Source: S015-6 sp964479535
GTDB lineage: Bacteria; Desulfobacterota; DSWW01
Direction: 5' to 3'
Assembly: GCA_964479535.1 (NCBI GenBank)
Contig: CAYZMM010000031.1
Location: 5,496 to 69,495 of the forward strand
Length of the DNA stretch: 64,000 nt
Shown: one piece after another, positions 25,214 through 32,849 of the stretch
Numbering within the stretch: position 1 is the stretch's first letter
How the letters are laid out: each line of letters starts with the position of its first letter
Notes under the pieces: generated by a model
Told to the model about the DNA's origin: nothing
The model's input: only the letters and a program-made list of their open reading frames with translations
Database searches by the model: none
Position numbers and translations under genes: made by a program

Positions 25214-26464
25214 ATGAAAACGAATCGCCTGTTCTCCCCGATCCGGGTCGGCCGTCTCGAGCTGCCGGGCAGGCTCGTCAAGTCGGCCACGACCGAGACA
25301 CGCTGCACCGAGGACGGCTTCGTCACGGACGAGCTCATCGAATACTACGAGCAGATCGCAAGGGGCGGCACTCCTCTGCTCATCACGGGGAACGCTTACT
25401 ACGATCTCTACTCCAAGGCCGCCCCTCGTCAGATCGCAGCGGACCACGACGACAAGATCCCGGGCTTGAGAAGGCTCACCGAAGCGGTCCACCAGCACGG
25501 CTCGAAGATCATCTTCCAGATCTACCACGTCGGCCGACAGGCCATCCCGGGATTCGTGGGGCGGAAGGATGCGGTGGCCCCCTCCCCTGTGCTCGAGCCC
25601 TTCCTCGGCGTCCGGCCCCGCGAAATCAGAATGGACGAAATCAAGGGGGTCGTCGATGGCCTCGCCGATGCGGCCGTCCGGGGGCGGGAGGCCGGTTTCG
25701 ACGGGGTGCAGATCCACGCGGCGCATGGCTACCTCCTGAGCGCCTTCCTGACGCCCCACACCAATCGCCGCACCGATGCGTACGGCGGTTCCTTCGAGAA
25801 CCGCATGCGCCTGCTGGTCGAGGTGTTTCGGGCCATCCGCGAAAGGGTCGGCGACGACTATCCGGTCATCCTGAAGATGAACGGCTCCGACGATCTTCCT
25901 TTTCGCAGGGGACTGGAGACGAGCGACCTGGTACGCGCCGCCCGGCGCATGGAGGCCGAAGGCGTCGACGCGGTCGAGATTTCCGCGGGCCACTACGCAT
26001 CCGCCTTCACCTTCGAACGGGGCCGGTGGAAGGGGTTCTTCTCGACCCTGACCACGATCGGGGTCGGCACCCGCCTTCCCTGGTATCGACGGCTACCGGT
26101 CCGTCTGATGGCGCCGGCTCTCGACTGGGGGCTCCGGCGAATGGCGGGATACTGCGAAGGATTCAACCTGCCTTACGCAAGACGGTTCAAACAGGCCCTT
26201 CGGATCCCGGTGATCTGCGTGGGAGGCTTCATCCGCCAAGAGGCGATGGAGGATGCGATCGAAAGCGGAGGGTGCGACATGGTCTCGGTGGCCCGGGCAC
26301 TGATCGCCAACCCCTTCCTCTATCGGGACTTGAAGGACGGGGTCGAAGGGCCCCGGTGCGATTTCTGCAACGCCTGCTTCGCCCGCGGAGCCACCTGGCC
26401 CGTTGATTGCTACAACCAGGAGATCCGCGCACAGCGGGACCAGATGCTGACCGCAGAGACGTGA
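25214..26464 (+). CDS. Old Yellow Enzyme-family FMN oxidoreductase with Fe-S Cys motif
   Basis: A 416-residue FMN barrel of the NADH:flavin oxidoreductase family that reduces activated C=C bonds. Recognisable segments are the start LFSPIRVGRLELPGRLVKSA, HAAHGYLLSAFLTPHTNRR (~175-193) and YGGSFENRM (~197). Near the C-terminus, CDFCNACFARG...VDC matches the C-x2-C-x2-C-x~10-C set of 2,4-dienoyl-CoA reductases that hold a 4Fe-4S cluster. The second FAD/NADPH domain of those enzymes is absent, so electrons must come from another protein. Confidence 0.85.
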   Translation: MKTNRLFSPIRVGRLELPGRLVKSATTETRCTEDGFVTDELIEYYEQIARGGTPLLITGNAYYDLYSKAAPRQIAADHDDKIPGLRRLTEAVHQHGSKIIFQIYHVGRQAIPGFVGRKDAVAPSPVLEPFLGVRPREIRMDEIKGVVDGLADAAVRGREAGFDGVQIHAAHGYLLSAFLTPHTNRRTDAYGGSFENRMRLLVEVFRAIRERVGDDYPVILKMNGSDDLPFRRGLETSDLVRAARRMEAEGVDAVEISAGHYASAFTFERGRWKGFFSTLTTIGVGTRLPWYRRLPVRLMAPALDWGLRRMAGYCEGFNLPYARRFKQALRIPVICVGGFIRQEAMEDAIESGGCDMVSVARALIANPFLYRDLKDGVEGPRCDFCNACFARGATWPVDCYNQEIRAQRDQMLTAET

Positions 26465-26491
26465 AGCGCCGAAAAGGGGGACGGCCAAAAA

Positions 26492-26553
26492 GGGGGACGT
26501 TGTTTACTTCGTTGACTTTCTCACCGAAAGTCAACGAAGTAAACAACGTCCCC
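26492..26553. repeat. GGGGAC palindrome, copy 2 (inverted orientation)
   Basis: Arms 26493-26519 and 26527-26553 are a perfect 27-base inverted repeat of the same sequence as copy 1. Its 7-base loop, CTCACCG, is the reverse complement of the copy 1 loop, so the element is inserted the other way round. Partial GGGGGACG and CGTCCCC fragments flank it. It lies between convergent genes and may serve as a terminator. Confidence 0.9.
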
Positions 26554-26574
26554 AAAACTCCACGTCCCCAAAAC

Positions 26575-27375
26575 TCATTTCGACCATTGCAGCCTGTCGA
26601 GAAAGTCGAGCACGATCCGGTTGTACGTCTCCGGTTCCTCGATCATCGCGGCGTGCCCGGTGGACAGCACGTGCATCTCCGCGTCCGGAATCGCCTCTTT
26701 CATCGCTTCCCCGACCTTCACATCCATGAAGCCGTCGCGGTCCCCGGCAATGATCAGGGTCGGGCAGCGCACGCTTCCGAAATCGACCGGCGAGTCGATG
26801 GCGCCCACGATGGCCTGCATGATGGCGAGATACTCCGACGGATCGTTCTGCATCTTGATCGATTTGTACTTCGCATACGCCTCGGGATTCCGCTCCTTGA
26901 GGCCCGGTGAGAAGGAGGCCTCGGTCATCAGCTCGGAAATGACCTCGATGTCGCCTTCCTGCAGCAAGCCCGCCATCATCTGGCGGCGTTCCTGCATTTC
27001 CCGGCTGGGCGTCTCACCGATACCGCTGTTTGCCAGAATCAATCCCACGGTCATGTCCGGATGGGCAAGCGCGAACTCCAGGGCGATCCGGCCGCCCATG
27101 GAGTACCCGAGCACGCACGCCGATTCGATACCGAGTGCCTCCAGCAAGGCGCGCAGGTCCTCGGCGAACAGGCCCATCGAGTAATCCGCCTCGGTCACTT
27201 CGGTCTTGCCGAAGCCCCTGACATCGTACGTGAGCACGCAAAAGCGCTCCGACAGGGCGGGCACCTGGTTGTACCAGAGATTCAAGTTGTCCGTGTAGCC
27301 GTGGATCATGACGAGGCAGTTTCCCTGGCCGGCCAATTCGTAGTGCATCTCGATCCCGTTCGCCTTGATCTTCAT
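26575..27375 (-). CDS. Alpha/beta-hydrolase
   Basis: A 266-residue alpha/beta-hydrolase fold enzyme. It has the oxyanion segment MIHGYTDN (~23), nucleophile elbow GYSMGG (Ser ~91), the acid in GDRDGF (~214) and the catalytic His in TGHAAM (~241). It fits the group of C-C bond (meta-cleavage-like) and ester hydrolases; the substrate is not assigned. The start at 27375 follows GGAGGGG. Its leader contains palindrome copy 3. Confidence 0.85.
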   Translation of the reverse strand: MKIKANGIEMHYELAGQGNCLVMIHGYTDNLNLWYNQVPALSERFCVLTYDVRGFGKTEVTEADYSMGLFAEDLRALLEALGIESACVLGYSMGGRIALEFALAHPDMTVGLILANSGIGETPSREMQERRQMMAGLLQEGDIEVISELMTEASFSPGLKERNPEAYAKYKSIKMQNDPSEYLAIMQAIVGAIDSPVDFGSVRCPTLIIAGDRDGFMDVKVGEAMKEAIPDAEMHVLSTGHAAMIEEPETYNRIVLDFLDRLQWSK

Positions 27376-27414
27376 GGTCCCCTCCGGATGGAACAAGTGA
27401 GAGCTTCTCAAATT

Positions 27415-27456
27415 GGGGACGGCCGCCGATTCACCTCGAAATCGGTGGCTGTCCCC
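27415..27456. repeat. GGGGAC palindrome, related copy 3
   Basis: Arms 27415-27431 and 27440-27456 pair over 17 bases with two G-U positions. They share the GGGGAC ends and a short loop (8 bases) with copies 1 and 2 but have a different stem sequence (GGCCGCCGATT). It lies in the leader of the alpha/beta-hydrolase gene. Confidence 0.75.
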
Positions 27457-27482
27457 GGTTTCCCCCTATCTTTCGCGGCCGA

Positions 27483-27512
27483 AGTATACCGGAGAGGGCC
27501 CGGCTTCACCAA
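27483..27512 (-). promoter_or_regulatory. Predicted promoter of the alpha/beta-hydrolase gene
   Basis: On the minus strand TTGGTG (27512-27507), 18 bases and TATACT (27488-27483). The leader to 27375 is about 100 bases and includes palindrome copy 3. Confidence 0.45.
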
Positions 27513-27617
27513 ATCCCCGATCCTTTCCTTGAAGCGATTCCTTTTGGTATACTCAAGTTTGACGGCGAAGGCCCGATCCGGGGGACCGAAGGATTTCCCG
27601 AAGGAGGACAGAAGCCC

Positions 27618-28349
27618 ATGAGCGATCGCAAGAACGGCAAAGGGGGCACGGAGGTGAACCGCAGGAATTTCATGAAGATCTCCGCAACGACCACCCTGGT
27701 GGCGGCCACGTGGCGAAGTGCCGAGTCAAAGGAGGGGCACGGACGAACCCCCCACACACCTCCCACGGAACGCCTGGACCCCTCGACGCTGGAGCTTCCT
27801 CCGAGCCAGGGATACCTGCTGGTCGATTTCAGAAAGTGCCAGGGGTGCCTCACCTGCATGCTCGCCTGCTCGCTGGCCCACGAGGGACGGGAAAACCTGT
27901 CACTGGCCAGGCTACAGGTCGCCCAGAACCCCTTCGGCCGGTTCCCCGGGGACGTGTCCCTGGAGCCATGCCGTCAGTGTGTCGATCCGGAGTGCCTCAA
28001 GGCCTGCCCCACAGGGGCCCTTCACGTGGACAGAGAGAACGGCAACATCCGGACCGTGAACAAGGACGAGTGCATAGGCTGCAAGAGCTGCGTGGAGGCC
28101 TGTCCCTTTGACACGGCGCGGGCCATCTGGAACCACGAGGACGAGCGGGCCATGAAGTGCGACCTGTGCGCGGACACCCCCTTCTGGAACGAACAGGGCG
28201 GCCCCGCGGGCAAGCAGATCTGCGTGGAGGTCTGCCCGGTCAACGCCATCCGGAAGACCAGCCGGATTCCCCGGCAGAAGGGCTATGCAGGCTACAGGGT
28301 GAACCTGCGCGGCGAGGCATGGAAGAAGATGGGCTACTCGACCGACTAG
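27618..28349 (+). CDS. Tat-type four-cluster ferredoxin subunit
   Basis: A 243-residue iron-sulfur protein of the DmsB/FdhB layout. The N-terminus carries a twin-arginine signal, NRRNFMKISATTTLVAA. Sixteen cysteines fall into four 4Fe-4S groups: CQGCLTCMLAC, CRQC..ECLKACP, CIGCKSCVEACP and CDLC..QICVEVCP. It lies 72 bases before a tungsten aldehyde oxidoreductase, so it is probably that enzyme's electron-transfer subunit, as AorA or BamC are for theirs. The Tat signal is unexpected beside a catalytic subunit without one. A TATACT -10 lies at 27548 with a poor -35. Confidence 0.85.
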   Translation: MSDRKNGKGGTEVNRRNFMKISATTTLVAATWRSAESKEGHGRTPHTPPTERLDPSTLELPPSQGYLLVDFRKCQGCLTCMLACSLAHEGRENLSLARLQVAQNPFGRFPGDVSLEPCRQCVDPECLKACPTGALHVDRENGNIRTVNKDECIGCKSCVEACPFDTARAIWNHEDERAMKCDLCADTPFWNEQGGPAGKQICVEVCPVNAIRKTSRIPRQKGYAGYRVNLRGEAWKKMGYSTD

Positions 28350-28421
28350 CGCTCGCAGCGGAAGGTTTCGTGCAATATGCGGGCAAGGCTTTGAATCCGA
28401 ACAGGGCGGGGAACCAGAGAC

Positions 28422-30605
28422 ATGAGCGGATATCGAGGCAGAATCCTCCGACTGAACCTGAGCGACAGGAAGATCTCGTTCATCGACACCCGGGAATACG
28501 AGGCCTGGGTGGGCGGCCACGGGATCGGGTCGGCCATCTTCTGGACCCTGGTGAAGGACAAGGCGATCGACGGCTTCGACGAGAGAAACGTGGTCACCGT
28601 CATGACCTCCCCCCTCACCGGCACCCTCGCCCCCGGCGGCGCGAGCCGGGTCGAGGTCCAATGCATCGGCGTGCAGTCCTACCCTGTGGGATGGTTCACG
28701 CGGAGCAACCTGGGCGGCCGCTTCGGCCCCATGCTGAAGTTTGCCGGGTGGGACGGCATCGTCATCGAAGGCAAGTCCGAGTACCCGGTCTGGCTCGACA
28801 TCCGTGACCGGGAGATACGAATACGAGATGCCCGGGATCTGTGGGGCATGGACACCTGGGCGACGCAGAAGAGAATCTGGAAGGAAGTCACCGGCCGGTC
28901 CTTCCAGGGCGAGTGGATCGGGTTCGGCGACTCCCCGAGAGACGGCCGTACCACCCAGAAGCCGGCCGTGATGGCCATCGGCCCGGCGGGCGAAGGGCTG
29001 GCCAGGGTCGGCGCCATCATCCACGACGCAGGGAACGCCGCGGGCCAGGGAGGCTTCGGCGCCGTCTGGGGAGCGAAGAACCTGAAGGCGATCAGCGTGA
29101 TCGGAACGGGCAGCGTGCCGGTGGCCGACCCGGCCGCCCTGCTGGAGGCCCGCCTCTGGGCCAAGAGGAATTACTCGATCAACGTGGACGATCCGAGCAG
29201 GATCGACGGCGAGTACAGCCTGATGGGCGACCCGAACACGAGAAGCCTCTCCAGCTTCGGGACCCCGCCCGTGCCGATCACCTTCTGGCAGCGCCGTGAA
29301 CACTCCAGGCCCCAGGCCTGTATGGGCTGTCCGGCCGGTTGTCGTGCGAGGAACGACACGGGGCTGGGCAACGAGTCCGCCTGCGCGGATTCGGTCCTCT
29401 ATTCCTACCCGGATATCCAGAAGAACAGCGGATTGAAGACCCGGATCCTCACCTCCATCGTCGAGTATCTCGGCGGGTTCGAGGCGGCGCTCATGTACGC
29501 CATGCTGGATGGGCAGAACAGCGCGGCAGCCTACAAGGCCACCGACCTCTGCCAGCAGCTCGGGATCAACGCCTTCGAGTTCACCCACGGTCTGCGCTAC
29601 CTGCTGGACCTGCGGAAGATGGGTGTCCTCGGGCCGGGCGAGGAGATCGACTGCGACCTCCCCTTCGACAAGTTCGGGGAATACGTCTTCATCGAGCGGC
29701 TCTTTCAGATGATTGCACGCAGGGAGGGCATCGGCGACGACCTGGCCGAAGGCATGGTGCGCGCCGCCGAGCGGTGGGGAAGGCTGGAAGAGGATCTGGA
29801 GACCGGGCTGCTCCCCTACCCTCACTGGGGCCTGCCTCTGCACTACGACCCGAGGTTCCAGGTCGAGTGGGGGTACGGATCGATCCTGGGCGACAGGGAC
29901 ATCAACGAACACGCGCTGAACGTGCTCTTCTGGATGCCCACCGCATCGATCGCCACCCGAAACGAGCCGGTCGTGTCCGCGGAGGAAGCGGCGCGGATCT
30001 TCACCGACCGGATGGCCCCCTTTCAGGGCGACTTGAAAATGGTCGATTACAGCTCCGAGAACATCTACACCGAGCACATGGCGAAGACCGTGGCCTGGCA
30101 CCGCCGCTACACCCGCTTCTGGAAGCAGTCCGTCTCGTACTGCGACATCCTCTTCCCGGATTTCCTGAATCCCCTGCGGGACGACAAGCGGGGCATGGTG
30201 GGCATCGCCGAGCCGAAATTCCTCAACGCCGTCACCGGGCGCGCCATCGATTTCGAGACGGGCATGGAGATCGGGCAGCGGATCTGGAACCTGGACAACG
30301 CCATCTGGACCTTGCAGGGGCGGCACAGGGACATGGTCCACTTCGCCGACTACATCTACAAACAGCCCCTCGGGGCGACGGCCTACATGCCGGGCATGAA
30401 GGACGGCAACTGGGACTACATCAACGTGAAAAAGCGCAGCCTCGACCGGGACAAGTTCGAGGCGTGGAAGACCACCTACTACCGGCTCGAGGGATGGGAC
30501 CCCGCCTCGGGCTGGCCCACCCGAAAAGGGCTCGAACCCCTGGGCCTGGGCCCTGTGGCCGACGAACTCGAAAAGAACGGGAAGCTGGGGAGGACGAAGA
30601 CATGA
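28422..30605 (+). CDS. Aldehyde:ferredoxin oxidoreductase-family tungstoenzyme
   Basis: A 727-residue member of the AOR family, larger than the roughly 605-655 of well-known members. The N-terminal pterin-binding domain includes RGRILRLNLSD, and NAAGQGGFGAVWGAKNLKAI near 205-224. Three 4Fe-4S ligands are in CMGCPAGC (~302), and the fourth may be the C of YCDILFP (~570). The C-terminus YYRLEGWDPASGWPT is typical. Members oxidise aldehydes to acids or, as BamB, reduce benzoyl-CoA; the substrate is not determined here. It is coupled by ATGA overlap to a small protein. Confidence 0.87.
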   Translation: MSGYRGRILRLNLSDRKISFIDTREYEAWVGGHGIGSAIFWTLVKDKAIDGFDERNVVTVMTSPLTGTLAPGGASRVEVQCIGVQSYPVGWFTRSNLGGRFGPMLKFAGWDGIVIEGKSEYPVWLDIRDREIRIRDARDLWGMDTWATQKRIWKEVTGRSFQGEWIGFGDSPRDGRTTQKPAVMAIGPAGEGLARVGAIIHDAGNAAGQGGFGAVWGAKNLKAISVIGTGSVPVADPAALLEARLWAKRNYSINVDDPSRIDGEYSLMGDPNTRSLSSFGTPPVPITFWQRREHSRPQACMGCPAGCRARNDTGLGNESACADSVLYSYPDIQKNSGLKTRILTSIVEYLGGFEAALMYAMLDGQNSAAAYKATDLCQQLGINAFEFTHGLRYLLDLRKMGVLGPGEEIDCDLPFDKFGEYVFIERLFQMIARREGIGDDLAEGMVRAAERWGRLEEDLETGLLPYPHWGLPLHYDPRFQVEWGYGSILGDRDINEHALNVLFWMPTASIATRNEPVVSAEEAARIFTDRMAPFQGDLKMVDYSSENIYTEHMAKTVAWHRRYTRFWKQSVSYCDILFPDFLNPLRDDKRGMVGIAEPKFLNAVTGRAIDFETGMEIGQRIWNLDNAIWTLQGRHRDMVHFADYIYKQPLGATAYMPGMKDGNWDYINVKKRSLDRDKFEAWKTTYYRLEGWDPASGWPTRKGLEPLGLGPVADELEKNGKLGRTKT

Positions 30606-30949
30606 AGCCGATCCCACCGCCCACCAAGGAGCTGGCCACCCGGATCCTCGAGGAAGTGGACTTTGCGGACCGCCTGATCGGGCACAGGATGCGCCGGCGC
30701 ATGGGACCGGTTCCGGTCTCCCTGTACAGTTTCGAGCAGGTCGTTCGTTTCTTCACGGAGGACATCCCGCAGATCGATCTCGAGGATCTCCGAATCTGGG
30801 TGGCGGAGAAGATCGGGGACCGGGATCTGGCCGGGGCCATCGGAGAGGTCGACGGCAGAGAGATGGACGATCTGGAGAAGTACCTCCACATCCGGGGCCT
30901 CATGACGGCGAGGCTGGGCCAGAGCAGAAGGATCGCGCGTCTTCCTTGA
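30602..30949 (+). CDS. Small conserved-context protein coupled to the AOR gene
   Basis: A 115-residue acidic-basic helical protein that I do not recognise. It has no cysteines, no signal peptide and no membrane segment. Its ATG overlaps the AOR stop (ATGA), so translation is coupled. It could be a maturation or regulatory partner of the tungstoenzyme, but nothing in the sequence resembles MoaD, ThiS or an HdrD/FrhD protein. The call as a real gene rests on the coupling and the coherent codon pattern. Confidence 0.65.
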   Translation: MKPIPPPTKELATRILEEVDFADRLIGHRMRRRMGPVPVSLYSFEQVVRFFTEDIPQIDLEDLRIWVAEKIGDRDLAGAIGEVDGREMDDLEKYLHIRGLMTARLGQSRRIARLP

Positions 30950-30963
30950 CCCTTTGCTCGGCC

Positions 30964-30993
30964 TTGACGCCGAATCCGGCCTTACCATAGACT
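30964..30993 (+). promoter_or_regulatory. Predicted promoter of the APH/amidohydrolase/MoaF operon
   Basis: TTGACG at 30964-30969, 18 bases and TAGACT at 30988-30993. The first gene starts at 31037. Confidence 0.5.
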
Positions 30994-31036
30994 GCTCCTG
31001 CCCTTTTGCTGCCCACCGAAAGGAGCAAGGCCCCTG

Positions 31037-32020
31037 ATGGAGGAAAGAAGAGCGAAGGTGGCCGCCGCACTCGCCGCCGCCGCCGAGCGATCCCTGGGCG
31101 GCCCCGTGAAGATCGAGAACCTCGCCCCCCTGTCCGGCGGCGCCTCGGCCGACACCTGGACCTTCGACATGGACCGCCGGGGCGAGCGCCACGAGCTGAT
31201 CCTCCGGCTTGCTCCTCCCCGGAAGGATCACATACGGCTCGACCGGGCGACCGAAGCGAGGCTTCTCACCCTCGCAGGGGAAGCGGGCGTGCCCGTCCCG
31301 GGGGTCCTCTTCCAGATCGAAGAAGAGAATGGGCTGGGCGCGGGCTACGCCATGGAGCGGATCGCCGGCGAGACGATCGCCCGCAGGATCCTCCGGGACG
31401 AGAAGTACGCGGAAGCGCGCAAGGGCATGGCGCACCGGTGCGGGGAAATCCTCCACCGCATCCATTCCATGGACACCGCGAAGCTTCCGCCCCTCCAGGA
31501 GCAGCCCGGCGCCACGCAGATCGACCATCTCTACCAGATGTTCCGGGCCTTCGGCCAGGAGCTGCCGGTCTTCGAGCTTGCCTTTCAATGGCTGCGCGAC
31601 CACCTCCCGGGAAGCGGGGAGCTCCGGTTCGTTCACGGCGACTTCCGGAACGGGAATTTCATCGTCGGCCCGGAAGGCATAAGGGCCGTGCTCGACTGGG
31701 AGCTCGCCCACCTCGGGAACCCGATGGAGGACCTGGGCTGGATCTGCGTGAACTCCTGGCGTTTCGGGGTGATCGATCAGCCCGTCGGGGGCTTCGGCTC
31801 GCGCGACGACCTGTTTGCCGGCTACGAAGCCGCGGGCGGAAGACCGGTAGACCCGGCGGAAGTCCACTACTGGGAGGTCTTCGGCACCCTGAAATGGGGC
31901 CTCATCACGATTCTTCAGGCGTACACCCACCTGGGAGGCGCCAAACGTTCGGTCGAGCTGGCCGCCATCGGGCGAAGAACCTCGGAAACCGAAATCGATC
32001 TCCTGAACCTCCTGCGCTGA
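31037..32020 (+). CDS. APH-family (ACAD10/11-like) phosphotransferase
   Basis: A 327-residue kinase-fold protein. It has the catalytic loop FVHGDFRNGNFIV (~198-210) and the metal site LDWELAHLGNP (~219-229), as in aminoglycoside phosphotransferases and the N-terminal kinase of ACAD10/ACAD11. In catabolic clusters such kinases phosphorylate hydroxylated substrates such as 4-hydroxyacyl-CoA rather than antibiotics. It opens an operon, and a DUF6285 gene follows 11 bases later, a pairing often seen for this kinase group. Confidence 0.85.
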   Translation: MEERRAKVAAALAAAAERSLGGPVKIENLAPLSGGASADTWTFDMDRRGERHELILRLAPPRKDHIRLDRATEARLLTLAGEAGVPVPGVLFQIEEENGLGAGYAMERIAGETIARRILRDEKYAEARKGMAHRCGEILHRIHSMDTAKLPPLQEQPGATQIDHLYQMFRAFGQELPVFELAFQWLRDHLPGSGELRFVHGDFRNGNFIVGPEGIRAVLDWELAHLGNPMEDLGWICVNSWRFGVIDQPVGGFGSRDDLFAGYEAAGGRPVDPAEVHYWEVFGTLKWGLITILQAYTHLGGAKRSVELAAIGRRTSETEIDLLNLLR

Positions 32021-32031
32021 AGGGACCCCGC

Positions 32032-32427
32032 ATGCCCACCAACCGACCGACCCGGGACGAACTCCTCGAGGCGGTGATCGAGTTTCTCGAGAACCGGCTC
32101 ATGCCGAAGCTGGACGGGCACACCGCCTTTCACACCCGGGTGGCCGCAAACGTGTTGAACATCGTCCGCAGGGAAATGGAACACGGGCCCCGGATGGACG
32201 AGGAAGAGCGCGAACGGCTCCAGGGCCTGCTCGGCTGCGAGGGGACCCTTGCCGAGCTGAACACCGAATTGTGCAACCGAATCCGTGCCGGGCGACTGGA
32301 CCACCGGAACCCGGACCTGATGGAGCATCTGCTCCTCACAACCATGGGCAAGGTGGCCGTGGATCAACCGAACTACTCCACGTACCGGCGGGCCCTCGAG
32401 GAAGAGGAAGGGGGAGAACGTGAGTAA
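32032..32427 (+). CDS. DUF6285-type protein
   Basis: A 131-residue helical protein. The segments RPTRDELLEAVIEFLE and HTRVAANVLNIVRREME near residues 5-50 match the DUF6285 layout I know as a partner of APH/ACAD10-type kinases. The function is unknown. It has no signal peptide. Its last codons overlap the next gene by 8 bases, so the two are probably translated together. Confidence 0.75.
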   Translation: MPTNRPTRDELLEAVIEFLENRLMPKLDGHTAFHTRVAANVLNIVRREMEHGPRMDEEERERLQGLLGCEGTLAELNTELCNRIRAGRLDHRNPDLMEHLLLTTMGKVAVDQPNYSTYRRALEEEEGGERE

Positions 32428-32812
32428 ACCGGACCGCACAGAGCTGGTGGAGCTTGTGAAGCACTTCACGGAGGCGTTCAACCGGGACGACCTGGACAAG
32501 GTGATGTCCTTCTTCACGGAAGACGCGCTCTACGCGGAGTTCAACGGGCAGCGAAACCGCGGCAAGGAGGCGATCCGCAAGGCCTTCGAGCCCCAGTTCC
32601 AGGGAGCCTTCGGGAAGATCCGTTTCCACGAGCAGGACCTCTTCGTGGACGAGGCCGAGAGCAAGGCCCTGATTCGCTGGCAATGCACGATCGAGGTGGA
32701 CGGCAAGCCGCACGCGTGGGACGGTCTCGACGTACTGCATTTCGCGGGCGGCCTCGTCGAGGAGAAGCACACCTATGCAAGGGCGGACGTGCCCAAACTG
32801 GAAGCGGTTTGA
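32420..32812 (+). CDS. NTF2/SnoaL-like protein
   Basis: A 130-residue cone-shaped NTF2-like fold. The N-terminal helix VELVKHFTEAFNRDDLDKVMSFF leads into EDALYAEFNGQRNRGKEAIRKAF, typical of SnoaL-like steroid-isomerase or ring-hydrolysing relatives. A GTG start overlapping the DUF6285 gene by 8 bases is used. Active-site residues cannot be named with certainty, although D and H residues lie where ketosteroid isomerases have theirs. Confidence 0.8.
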   Translation: MSKPDRTELVELVKHFTEAFNRDDLDKVMSFFTEDALYAEFNGQRNRGKEAIRKAFEPQFQGAFGKIRFHEQDLFVDEAESKALIRWQCTIEVDGKPHAWDGLDVLHFAGGLVEEKHTYARADVPKLEAV

Positions 32813-32849
32813 ACGGTGTCATCGGTGTGAGTGGAACGGAGGGGGAAAG

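Noticed and set aside
28422..30605. Assignment of the AOR as BamB (class II benzoyl-CoA reductase)
   Set aside because: BamD-F-like HdrA genes are absent here, the length differs, and the partner carries a Tat signal; family-level call only.
27912..30617. 901-codon minus-strand frame opposite the AOR gene
   Set aside because: Composition-driven shadow; the plus-strand frames carry all Fe-S and tungsten-enzyme motifs.
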